Both the position numbers and the translations under genes were made by a program. DNA of 64,000 nucleotides from an uncultured Eggerthellaceae bacterium. Lineage in GTDB: Bacteria; Actinomycetota; Coriobacteriia; Coriobacteriales; Eggerthellaceae. The notes below the pieces were generated by a model. It searched no databases. It worked only from the letters and a program-made list of their open reading frames with translations, and was not told the origin of the DNA. This document shows positions 44,150 to 51,488 of the stretch, piece by piece (the stretch's first letter is position 1; each line of letters opens with the position of its first letter). Where the stretch lies: contig CAUEBO010000008.1 in assembly GCA_958454405.1 (NCBI GenBank), positions 4,433 to 68,432 on the forward strand, in the 5' to 3' direction.

Positions 44150-44183
44150 GGCGGGCGCCCGATCCCCTCCGGGCGCCCGCCGA
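44150..44183. terminator. 13-base GC hairpin after the NrfD gene
   Basis: CGGCGGGCGCCCG pairs perfectly with CGGGCGCCCGCCG across ATCCCCTC. No T-run follows, so it is an attenuator or mRNA-stabilising stem rather than a full terminator. The chaperone gene starts 51 bases later. Confidence 0.5.
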
Positions 44184-44233
44184 TCCGGAGGCCGCCGCGC
44201 GATGGCCGGCCGGTTTGCGAGAGAGGAGCCATC

Positions 44234-44848
44234 GTGGATTCACTGAAACGCGCCGGCCTCGATGCGGCGGCCGTGTACGCGCTGTTCGCTTCCGTGCTGG
44301 CCGCCCAGCCTGATGAGGCGCAGGCCGAGCGCATGGGCCTGCTGCTGGAAGCGGCGGGCGTCGAGGGATGCCGCGCCGTCGTCGCGGACGAAGCGCTCGT
44401 GCGGCGCTTCCACGACCGGATGGTCGTGGCGGTGTCCCCGCTGTACGTGCCGGCCATCGAGAGCTGCATGGTCGACGTGCGCGAGGAGGGGAACGGGCGC
44501 CTTGAGCCGGGGCACCTTGACGGCAAGCCCATGACCGAAGCATGCGCCTGCTACCGTCTGTACGGCTTCGACCCCAGCGCGCTCAACGGCTTCCCGCCGC
44601 TCGTCGCAACGATGCGCCCGGACCACCTGGTCGCCGAACTCGCGTTCATGGCGCATCTGCGCCGCGTCCAGGCCGCGAAGACCGCGCGGGGCAGGTCGGC
44701 CGGAGCTTTTGCCGACGAGTTCCTCGAACGCCACCTGCGCCGATGGGTGCCCACGCTCTGCGCCTTCTCGCGGCAGCGCGGCGGAGACGACGTCTACACG
44801 AGGCTGTTCGAGGCGGTCCGGCGCTGGATCGAGACCGACGGGGGCTAG
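44234..44848 (+). CDS. TorD-family molybdoenzyme chaperone
   Basis: A 204-residue helical protein. Family features are VAVSPLYVPAIES (about 58-70), the central EACACYRLYGFD, MRPDHLVAELAFM (the EPxDH-type region, here RPDH) and a C-terminal FLERHLRRWVPTLC. It should mature the catalytic subunit at 39314. The start is GTG at 44234, with GAGAGGAGCC before it. It overlaps by four bases, tail to tail, the membrane-protein gene on the other strand. Confidence 0.83.
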   Translation: MDSLKRAGLDAAAVYALFASVLAAQPDEAQAERMGLLLEAAGVEGCRAVVADEALVRRFHDRMVVAVSPLYVPAIESCMVDVREEGNGRLEPGHLDGKPMTEACACYRLYGFDPSALNGFPPLVATMRPDHLVAELAFMAHLRRVQAAKTARGRSAGAFADEFLERHLRRWVPTLCAFSRQRGGDDVYTRLFEAVRRWIETDGG

Positions 44849-45390
44849 TCGGTCCCGCATCCTTCCCGCCGGTCGTTCCATGCGCTTGCCAGGCCTCCGT
44901 CCCCCTCGCCGGTTGTTGCGCCCGCCCCTTCGGGCGAAGCGACGGCTCCGGGCGCCGCTTCGCCTTCGGCTGAGGCGGGCTCCTGCGGCGACGAGACGAG
45001 CGCCGCGCCCTTGTCCAGCAGGGCCTCGCGGTACTCAGGGGTATGCAGGTACGTTAGGTTCGCGCTCAGGCACAGCAGCAGCGCCGCCAGCGCAACGACG
45101 CCCGTCAAGCGCTGGGAGCGCCGTTCGGATGAGAACAAGGGCAGGCGCCTGCACCAGCGAAAGTTCGACAGGCACAGCACTGACAGGATGGGAATGGCGA
45201 ACAGCGCCAGCCGCACGGCCTTGTACACCAGCACGTCGCGGTTGCCGGCTTCAACGGGCGGGAACATGGTCAGCGAGAACGCGACGTACAGGGCCGCGAA
45301 AAACGCCCACGCGCACGCCCTGCGCCAAACGGCGCCGGATCTGAAGCCGAACAAGGGGCTTTTCGCGCGAACGGGAGCGGAGCATCGCAT
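44845..45390 (-). CDS. small membrane protein of unknown function
   Basis: A 181-residue protein with three predicted helices: ACAWAFFAALYVAFSLTMF (about 19-37), LVYKAVRLALFAIPILSVL (about 49-67) and LTGVVALAALLLCLSANL (about 86-103). A Glu/Ala/Pro-rich tail of 65 residues follows. AGGAGGCGTCCCGC precedes the ATG. The tail is probably disordered. It lies 16 bases after the ModE-like gene and is likely co-transcribed with it. No family recognised. Confidence 0.75.
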   Translation of the reverse strand: MRCSAPVRAKSPLFGFRSGAVWRRACAWAFFAALYVAFSLTMFPPVEAGNRDVLVYKAVRLALFAIPILSVLCLSNFRWCRRLPLFSSERRSQRLTGVVALAALLLCLSANLTYLHTPEYREALLDKGAALVSSPQEPASAEGEAAPGAVASPEGAGATTGEGDGGLASAWNDRREGCGTD

Positions 45391-45406
45391 GCGGGACGCC
45401 TCCTCG

Positions 45407-45751
45407 CTAATCCAGCAGCCGGGCGAACTCCCTCTCGGCGTCCTCCTGCAGCTTCGCCTCAAGCGACAGATAGGCGTCGAGCAGCGCGTCGCCCGCCTTG
45501 GTCAGGCTGCTGCCATGGGCTCCGTCGCGGTCCAGCAGCTGGAGGCCGAGCGCGGCTTCCGTCTCCTTGATGATGCGCCAGGCCTTGCTGTACGCCATGC
45601 CCATGCCCTTGGCGGCCGCGTTGAGCGAGCCGGCCTCGCGCACGCCCAGGCACAGGCTTGCGATGCCGCGCCCGAACACCGACCCGCTTGCGGAATCGGG
45701 ATTCACGATGGACAGCCGAACGGAGGGCTTGAGGTTGTCGAGGTCGCTCAT
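45407..45751 (-). CDS. ModE/LysR-like winged-helix DNA-binding protein
   Basis: A 114-residue protein consisting of one winged helix: GREAGSLNAAAKGMGMAYSK-type helix-turn-helix (here VREAGSLNAAAKGMGMAYSK, about 38-57), AWRIIKETEAALGLQLLDR and a wing with GSSLTKAGDALLD. This is the ModE N-terminal domain without the molybdate-binding domains. Similar stand-alone proteins occur in molybdenum-related contexts. It may regulate a molybdoenzyme locus, but it could also be independent of molybdate. It lies 98 bases after threonine synthase. Confidence 0.8.
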   Translation of the reverse strand: MSDLDNLKPSVRLSIVNPDSASGSVFGRGIASLCLGVREAGSLNAAAKGMGMAYSKAWRIIKETEAALGLQLLDRDGAHGSSLTKAGDALLDAYLSLEAKLQEDAEREFARLLD

Positions 45752-45849
45752 ATCGTCACCAGTCCTTTGCTGTGGCGGTCCGCCGATGCGGTGGAGCCGC
45801 AGGCCGGCGCCGAGCCGACCCGGACGCCGGCATCGCCGGGTTGCGGGTG

Positions 45850-47409
45850 CTAGCAGTCGGTCTTTTCCAGGAAGTGCAGCGCAGCCGCCTCGATGTCGTC
45901 CGTTCCTCCGTCGATGACCTCGGCGAAGCGGATCGGCAGGCCGTCGAGTTCGGCGAGGCCCCGCGGGATGCCGCCCGCGGCTGCGCCCGCCTCGCGCGCG
46001 ATGAGCTCGTTGAGCGCGCAGCCGGAAAGCGCCGCGACGTCGGCGGGCAGCGGCTCGTCCGGGCCGATGCCGTTGAGCGCGCGGTACACGTTGTCGCCGA
46101 ACTTCGCCCAGTGCGCCGTGCTGGCTATGAGCACGGGGTTCTCGCCCCGCAGGTTCTCGGCCGCCTGGTAGGCGACGGCGGTGTGGGGGTCCAGCAGACA
46201 GCCGTGCTCGTCGAACACGCGCTTGATGGTGTCCAGGCACGTCGCGTTGTCCACCGAATCGGCGGCGAACGTCTCGCGCACGCGCGCGAACGTGTCCGCG
46301 TCAACGCGGAAGCGGCGCTGTTCGCGCAGGTCGTCCATCCAGCCGGCGATGGCGTCCGCATCGCGGCCCGTGAGCTCGAACAGCTGGCGCTCCAGGTTCG
46401 ACGACACGAGGATGTCCATGGACGGCGACGGCGTGAGCACGAAGTCGCGGTCGGCTATGTCGTAGGTGCCCGTGTTGATGAAGTCGGTGAGCACGCGGTT
46501 CTCGTTGCTGGCGCAGAAGAGCATGCCCAGCGGCACGCCCATGCGTTTGGCGTAGTAGGCGGCCAGGATGTTGCCGAAGTTGCCGGTGGGCACGCACACG
46601 TCCAGCTCGTCGCCCAAGCCCAGCTTGCCGTCGGCAGCCAGCTGCGCGTAGGCCGACGCGTAGTACACGATCTGGGGCATGAGGCGCCCCCAGTTGATGG
46701 AGTTCGCGCTGGAAAGCGCGATGCGGTGGTCGGCCAGCAGCCGTTCGGCGAACGCCCCGTCGTTGAACACGTTCTTCGCGCCGGTCTGGCAGTCGTCGAA
46801 GTTGCCGCGCACGCCCCACACCTGCACGTTTCCGCCTTGCTGCGTTGCCATCTGCTTGAACTGGATGTCGCTCACGCCGCCGTCCGGGTACATGACGCCG
46901 ATGCGCACACCGTCCACATCGCGGAATCCCTCGAGGGCCGCCTTCCCGGTGTCGCCGGACGTGGCCACCAGGATGAGGAACTCGTGGCCGAGCTTGCCCT
47001 GCTCGCGCAGCTGGGCGGCGCTGGCGGAGAAGAAGCGCGGCAGGCACTGCAGCGCCATGTCCTTGAACGCGCTCGTGGGACCGTGCCACAGCTCCAGCAC
47101 GTGCGTGTTCGCGTTGAGCGTGGTGATGGGGCAGATGCGCTCGTCGTCGAAGTTCGCGCCGTATGCCTGCTCCATGAGGGCATCCACCGTGTCGTCGGGC
47201 AGATCGACGCCGAAGGCGCGGTAGATCCTCGCCGCCCGCTCGGCGTACGGAACCTCGGCCAGCGAGCGGATGTCCTCGAGCGACAGCTCGGGGATGCGCT
47301 CGGGTACGTACAGCCCGCCGCCGGCGGCCAGGCCGTCGATGACGGCTTCGGTGAACGTGACCGGGCGCTCGCTGCGCCCGCGGGTGTCGATGTAGAGGTT
47401 CTGAGCCAT
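45850..47409 (-). CDS. thrC: threonine synthase
   Basis: A 519-residue PLP enzyme of threonine biosynthesis (O-phosphohomoserine to threonine). The family opening YIDTRGRSERPVTFTEAVID, the PLP lysine Lys116 in PTSAFKDMALQ, TSGDTGKAALEGF (phosphate-binding) and PTGNFGNILAAYYAKRMG are all visible. Length matches the longer ThrC type. The start is uncertain: ATG 47409 (MAQNLY) or ATG 47433 (MAWQKV). A -10 (TATACT on the minus strand, 47450-47455) lies just upstream, leaving a very short leader in both cases. Confidence 0.95.
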   Translation of the reverse strand: MAQNLYIDTRGRSERPVTFTEAVIDGLAAGGGLYVPERIPELSLEDIRSLAEVPYAERAARIYRAFGVDLPDDTVDALMEQAYGANFDDERICPITTLNANTHVLELWHGPTSAFKDMALQCLPRFFSASAAQLREQGKLGHEFLILVATSGDTGKAALEGFRDVDGVRIGVMYPDGGVSDIQFKQMATQQGGNVQVWGVRGNFDDCQTGAKNVFNDGAFAERLLADHRIALSSANSINWGRLMPQIVYYASAYAQLAADGKLGLGDELDVCVPTGNFGNILAAYYAKRMGVPLGMLFCASNENRVLTDFINTGTYDIADRDFVLTPSPSMDILVSSNLERQLFELTGRDADAIAGWMDDLREQRRFRVDADTFARVRETFAADSVDNATCLDTIKRVFDEHGCLLDPHTAVAYQAAENLRGENPVLIASTAHWAKFGDNVYRALNGIGPDEPLPADVAALSGCALNELIAREAGAAAGGIPRGLAELDGLPIRFAEVIDGGTDDIEAAALHFLEKTDC

Positions 47410-47445
47410 ATCCTGCACTTTCTGCCAAGCCATCGGATTATCCAA

Positions 47446-47804
47446 TCTCAGTATACTATGCTGCGAAAAACGCAGGCGGGAGAATCGATGGAGATATTCG
47501 CGCGGTGCGCGGGCGGAGCGGCCGGGGGAGGGCGCCGGTCGAAGGCCTTTGTCCGCCCCTTCGGGGCGGCTTTCTGTCGAGGAAGCGCGCGGCCCGCTGG
47601 ATCGAGCCGTCGCCGCGCGCTTCGTCCGCGCTGCGCCCGCCCTGGCTGCGGCGGGCGCAGGCGCCGTCGGCGTGCCGTCTTCCCCCCGGTTTCCTTACGG
47701 CTCGACGCGGCGGGCCGCATGCGCCCGACGGCATGCGCGCCCCACCCGTATGCTGGTCGTTCGGGAAACGTTCGAACGGCCTCGAAGGCCTGGCAGGAGG
47801 CATG
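47446..47804. other. 359-base spacer upstream of the P-type ATPase
   Basis: It holds the thrC promoter: -10 TATACT on the minus strand at 47450-47455. Reading right, TATACT at 47452-47457 could serve as well. The rest has no convincing gene, only GC-driven open frames. TGGCAGGAGG at the right end is the ATPase ribosome-binding site. Confidence 0.5.
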
Positions 47805-49949
47805 ATGGAACACGGCGGCAACGAGAGGGCGGCCCGCGAAGACGCCGCCGATGCGCGCGGCGGCGCGCGGAATGGAAGCGGATCCGCGCCCGGAGGCATG
47901 GCGATGGACGGCGCTGATCTCAAGCGCCGCTTCGTCGTGAGCCTCGTGCTGGCCGTCCCCGTTTTGCTCCTGTCCTCCCCGATGGGGATCGCGCTGCCGG
48001 TCCCGCTCTCGTTTTCCGGCTCAGGCTGGCTCGTCGCTGCGCTCGCGACGGCGCTTTACTTCTACGGCGGCATGCCGTTTCTGCGCGGGGCGGCGCGCGA
48101 GCTGCGCGGGCGGCGCCCCGCCATGATGACGCTCGTCGCCCTCGGCATCACCACCGCGTACGCCTACAGCGTCTATTCGTTCGTGCAGCGCGACGTCCTG
48201 CATGCCGGGAGCGCGGGCATGGACTTCTTCTGGGAGCTGGCCACGCTCATCGTCATCATGCTGCTGGGCCATTGGATCGAGATGAGGGCCGTCATGGGGG
48301 CGGGCGACGCGCTCAAGGAGATGGCCGAGCTGCTGCCGGCGCAGGCGCGCGTGTTGCAGGCGGACGGCTCGTATGCCGACGTGCCGCTCGGCGACGTGCA
48401 GGTGGGGCAGGTCGTCATGGTGGAGGCGGGCGAGAAGGTACCCGCCGACGGCGAGGTGGTGGACGGCGGGTCGCAGGTGGACGAGGCGCTTGTCACCGGC
48501 GAGTCGCGCGACGTGCGGAAGGGACCGGGCGACACGGTGTTCGGCGGGTCGCAGAACGGATCGGGCACGCTCTACGTGCGCGTGACCGGCACGGGGCAGT
48601 CGGGCTACCTCGCCCAGGTCATGTCGCTGGTTTCGCAGGCCCAGCGGGAGAAGTCGCGAGCGGAGGTGCTTTCCGACAAGGTGGCGCGCTGGCTGTTCTA
48701 CGCCGCGGTGGGCGTCGGCGTCGCGGCGTTCGCGGCCTGGTTCGCGGCGACGGGGAGCGCGGGGGATGCGCTCGCGCGCATGGTCACCGTGTTCGTCATC
48801 GCATGCCCGCATGCCCTCGGCCTGGCCATCCCGCTCGTGGCGGCACGCTCCACTTCGCTCGGCGCGCGTCACGGGCTGCTCGTGCGCCGCCGCCGGGCCC
48901 TCGAGGTGGCGCCGAAGGCGAACGTCGTCATGATGGACAAGACCGGCACGCTCACGGAAGGGGATTTCCGGGTGGTCGAGGTGCGCGCGCTCGAAGGCCC
49001 GGCCGGAGCCGGTTCGGCCGCCGTGGATCCCTCCAAACCGGAACGCGACGCGTCCGGCGGTCCTTCCCGATCCTCGATCCCTTCTTCTGAAGACGATCGG
49101 GTGCTCGCCGTCCTGGCCGGCCTCGAGGCGTCTTCCTCCCACCCGCTCGCAGCCAGCATCTTGCGCAAGGCGCGCGAGCGCGGCGTGCAGCCCGCCGACG
49201 TGCACGACGTGCGCGCGGTGGCGGGCGTCGGCATGGAGGGCACGCTCCGGAACGGCTCGCATGCCATGGTGGCCAATGCGCGCTGCCTTGAGAGCCGCGG
49301 CGTGCCCTTCGACCGCGCGCGGTACAGGGAGCTCGCGGGCCGCGGGCTCACGGTGGGCTTTCTCGTGGTCGACGGCGAGGCGAGGGGCATCGTGGCCCAG
49401 GGCGACCAGGTCAAGCCGAGCGCGCGTCGGGCGGTGTCCCAGCTCAAAGCCCGGGGAATGGTGCCGGTCATGCTCACGGGCGACAATGAGGCCGCGGCGT
49501 CGGCCGTGGCGCGCACGCTCGGCATCGAGGAGTTCGAGGCGGGTCTGCTGCCGCAGGACAAGGTGCGCCTCGTGCAGGAGCGTCGAGAGGCGGGCTCGAC
49601 GGTGATGATGGTGGGCGACGGCATCAACGACGCGCCGGCGCTCGCCCGCGCCGACGTGGGAGTCGCCATCGGGGCGGGAACCGACGTGGCCATCGACAGC
49701 GCCGACGTGGTCCTCGTGAGGAGTGATCCCGAGGACATCGTGCGCCTGCTCGACCTGGCCAGGAACACCGACCGGAAGGTCAAGCAGAACCTCTGGTGGG
49801 GCGCAGGATACAACATCGTGGCCATTCCGCTCGCGGCGGGCGTGCTCGCTCCCGTCGGCATCCTGCTGAGCCCGGCCGTCGGAGCCGTCCTCATGAGCCT
49901 GTCCACCGTCCTCGTGGCCGTGAACGCCATGACGCTGAAAGACGCGTGA
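47805..49949 (+). CDS. P1B-type heavy-metal ATPase with CPH motif (CopB-like)
   Basis: A 714-residue metal pump with eight membrane helices. Motifs are VTGES in the actuator, Cys334-Pro335-His336 in the sixth helix (CPH, the CopB/P1B-3 type), Asp378 in MDKTGTLTEG as phosphorylation site, SSSHPLA, and MVGDGINDAPALA. There is no N-terminal CxxC metal-binding domain, and the N-terminal tail is not especially His-rich. A 35-residue Gly/Pro/Ser insertion follows the DKTGT helix. CopB types export copper or silver; next to the Feo genes an iron or other divalent role is possible. GGAGG precedes; ATG 47802 is an alternative start. Confidence 0.88.
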   Translation: MEHGGNERAAREDAADARGGARNGSGSAPGGMAMDGADLKRRFVVSLVLAVPVLLLSSPMGIALPVPLSFSGSGWLVAALATALYFYGGMPFLRGAARELRGRRPAMMTLVALGITTAYAYSVYSFVQRDVLHAGSAGMDFFWELATLIVIMLLGHWIEMRAVMGAGDALKEMAELLPAQARVLQADGSYADVPLGDVQVGQVVMVEAGEKVPADGEVVDGGSQVDEALVTGESRDVRKGPGDTVFGGSQNGSGTLYVRVTGTGQSGYLAQVMSLVSQAQREKSRAEVLSDKVARWLFYAAVGVGVAAFAAWFAATGSAGDALARMVTVFVIACPHALGLAIPLVAARSTSLGARHGLLVRRRRALEVAPKANVVMMDKTGTLTEGDFRVVEVRALEGPAGAGSAAVDPSKPERDASGGPSRSSIPSSEDDRVLAVLAGLEASSSHPLAASILRKARERGVQPADVHDVRAVAGVGMEGTLRNGSHAMVANARCLESRGVPFDRARYRELAGRGLTVGFLVVDGEARGIVAQGDQVKPSARRAVSQLKARGMVPVMLTGDNEAAASAVARTLGIEEFEAGLLPQDKVRLVQERREAGSTVMMVGDGINDAPALARADVGVAIGAGTDVAIDSADVVLVRSDPEDIVRLLDLARNTDRKVKQNLWWGAGYNIVAIPLAAGVLAPVGILLSPAVGAVLMSLSTVLVAVNAMTLKDA

Positions 49950-50052
49950 GGGGTCGATGCGCTTCCTCTGCGGCGCGGCTCCGGCCGGCCGTCTCCGGGG
50001 CTTCCTCATGGCGGTTCCTTCACAAAATGTTAACTTTGGCTTCCATTTTTCG

Positions 50053-50074
50053 AAAGTTTGCTTTAGTATACTTT
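50053..50074. promoter_or_regulatory. candidate iron-regulator operator overlapping the feoA promoter
   Basis: A 22-base imperfect dyad with AAGTT near the left end and ACTT near the right end. It matches the site before feoB (51383-51404) at 15 of 22 positions. It covers the -10 TATACT at 50067-50072, so a bound repressor would block RNA polymerase. The likely binder is the DtxR-family protein at 54299. Confidence 0.6.
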
Positions 50075-50105
50075 GTTGCATGGAGCTAACTTGATGGGAG
50101 CCAAC

Positions 50106-50402
50106 ATGGAACACGCAACGGCTGCGAGCATGGGCAAGGCGATGGGGTGGGGCGGCGACGCGGCGCCTGGCGCCTCGTGCCATCAGATGCCCCTGTCGTT
50201 TCTGAGGGCCGGCGAGTCGGCGAGGATCGCGAAAGTGCGCGGCAAGGGCGATCTGCACCACCACCTGGAGAACCTCGGATTCGTCGAGGGCGCCGAGGTC
50301 AAGGTGCTCAACGAGGCCAAAGGCGACCTGATCGTGGAGGTGAAGGGCGCGCAGGTGGCCATCAACCGCCAGGTTGCGGCGCGCATCGTCGCGAGCGCTT
50401 GA
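50106..50402 (+). CDS. feoA: FeoA-domain protein
   Basis: A 98-residue protein. After about 20 variable residues, the FeoA fold (an SH3-like beta barrel) starts with MPLSFLRAGESARIAKVRGK, then LGFVEGAEVKVL and a final AINRQVAARIV. FeoA is a small cytosolic partner of FeoB. The ATG at 50106 has ATGGGAGCC upstream; in-frame ATG at 50094 is an alternative. It is the first of two FeoA genes; a 548-base spacer separates them. Confidence 0.88.
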   Translation: MEHATAASMGKAMGWGGDAAPGASCHQMPLSFLRAGESARIAKVRGKGDLHHHLENLGFVEGAEVKVLNEAKGDLIVEVKGAQVAINRQVAARIVASA

Positions 50403-50431
50403 GGGTGTCGGGACGATTGCGGTCCGGGCCT

Positions 50432-50499
50432 GCGCGCCATCCGCGATCGTGGCGCGCGAGTTGGCATTCGCGCCCCGCGCCGTCCGCGATCGCGGCGCG
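50432..50499 (+). repeat. tandem hairpins with compensatory base change
   Basis: Hairpin 1: GCGCGCCA (50432-50439), loop TCCGCGATCG, TGGCGCGC (50450-50457). Hairpin 2: CGCGCCG (50476-50482), the identical loop TCCGCGATCG, CGGCGCG (50493-50499). The A-T pair closing loop 1 is replaced by G-C in hairpin 2. They lie 43 bases apart, just after feoA. Confidence 0.7.
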
Positions 50500-50726
50500 C
50501 GCGTTTTGCGCGTGCGCTGCGGCTGGGCGACATGTTGCACGAAGGCAAGGCTCTGCGCGTCACCGCCGCAAGCAGTTCCGCCCGACCCGCGCTTCGCGCC
50601 CTCCGCGACGGCGGCGCAACATCGCGTTCGAACCGCCCGCGATCACGCGCGCCCCGTGTTCGAGCAGCCGTTGTGGGCGACCGTCCGATGCGAGGCGCCT
50701 GGCGCGAGGCGTTTCCCATGCGAACG

Positions 50727-50746
50727 GATGTTTCACGCGAAACATC
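50727..50746. promoter_or_regulatory. parS-like centromere site
   Basis: The 16-mer TGTTTCACGCGAAACA (50729-50744) differs at one central position from the ParB-binding consensus TGTTTCACGTGAAACA. The arms extend to GATGTTTC and GAAACATC. It lies in non-coding DNA. Confidence 0.55.
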
Positions 50747-50950
50747 GGAAAGCCCGGCATGTCGCTCCAGCGCGCGGCGCCATCAAGCGGCCCGGCGACG
50801 GGCCGAGCACGCGGCGCCCGTCGGGCGATCCGGCGCACGGCGCCACCGAAAGGCCTGCCGAGCGACTCGGCGCACGGACCATCAAGCGGCTTCGCGCACA
50901 GCCCGCCAAGCGGGGCGAATTGAGAAAAGGGAGAGGAAAGGAGACGATGC

Positions 50951-51187
50951 ATGGTTGAGACTCACGGCAGAACGCTTCGCGACATCGCCATCGGCGAGAC
51001 GGCCACCGTCCGCCGTCTGACGGGCGAGGGGGCGCTCAAGCGCCACATCATGGACATGGGCATTACGAGAGGCGCCGACGTCTACGTCCGCAAGGTGGCG
51101 CCGCTGGGCGATCCCATCGAGATCACCGTGCGCGGCTACGAGCTGTCGCTGCGCAAGAGCGAAGCGGAAAGCATCCTCGTCAACTGA
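50951..51187 (+). CDS. feoA: FeoA-domain protein, second copy
   Basis: A 78-residue FeoA domain: TLRDIAIGETATVRRLTGEG, RHIMDMGITRGADVYV, then GDPIEITVRGYELSLRKSEA. This is the canonical FeoA length, and it matches the usual family better than the 98-residue copy. GGAAAGGAGACGATGC precedes the ATG. The two proteins share only the fold motifs, so they are old paralogues or have different partners. feoB starts 302 bases later. Confidence 0.9.
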   Translation: MVETHGRTLRDIAIGETATVRRLTGEGALKRHIMDMGITRGADVYVRKVAPLGDPIEITVRGYELSLRKSEAESILVN

Positions 51188-51382
51188 CGCGGCGCATAGG
51201 CGCGTCGGAATCGGCGAACGAGGCTGGCATCGGCGAACGGTGCCAGCGTGCAGACGGTGTCGGCGAAATCGCAGCGGGCCGTTCCGCGGCCGCGCTTGCA
51301 CGCGCCCGCGTCAGTCGGCGAGGATGGGAACGGTTCGGCGCGATGCCGGGCCGCAGCGCGAGGAGCGATTCTTTTTTGATAG

Positions 51383-51404
51383 TAAGTTAGCATCAGTTAA
51401 CTTA
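51383..51404. promoter_or_regulatory. candidate iron-regulator operator upstream of feoB
   Basis: A 22-base dyad: TAAGTTA on the left and TAACTTA on the right are exact reverse complements, eight bases apart. It resembles the site at 50053. It lies 85 bases before the feoB start in AT-rich DNA that stands out from its surroundings. The 302-base gap otherwise holds no gene. Confidence 0.65.
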
Positions 51405-51488
51405 GAATTCGAGGGACTCGAAAGCGGCTCGAGCGAAGGCCGTGGCGGAGGATCGATCCGCAGTCCCGAGGCGTACGAAAGGCAGACC

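Larger units (their letters stand above)
50403..50950. other. 548-base spacer with tandem hairpins and a parS-like site
   Basis: No convincing gene. It contains two covarying hairpins (50432-50457 and 50476-50499) and a parS-like palindrome (50727-50746). A 12-base CCATCAAGCGGC-type direct repeat near 50782 and 50879 was also noted. GGGAGAGGAAAGGAG at the right end is the ribosome-binding site of the second feoA. Confidence 0.6.
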
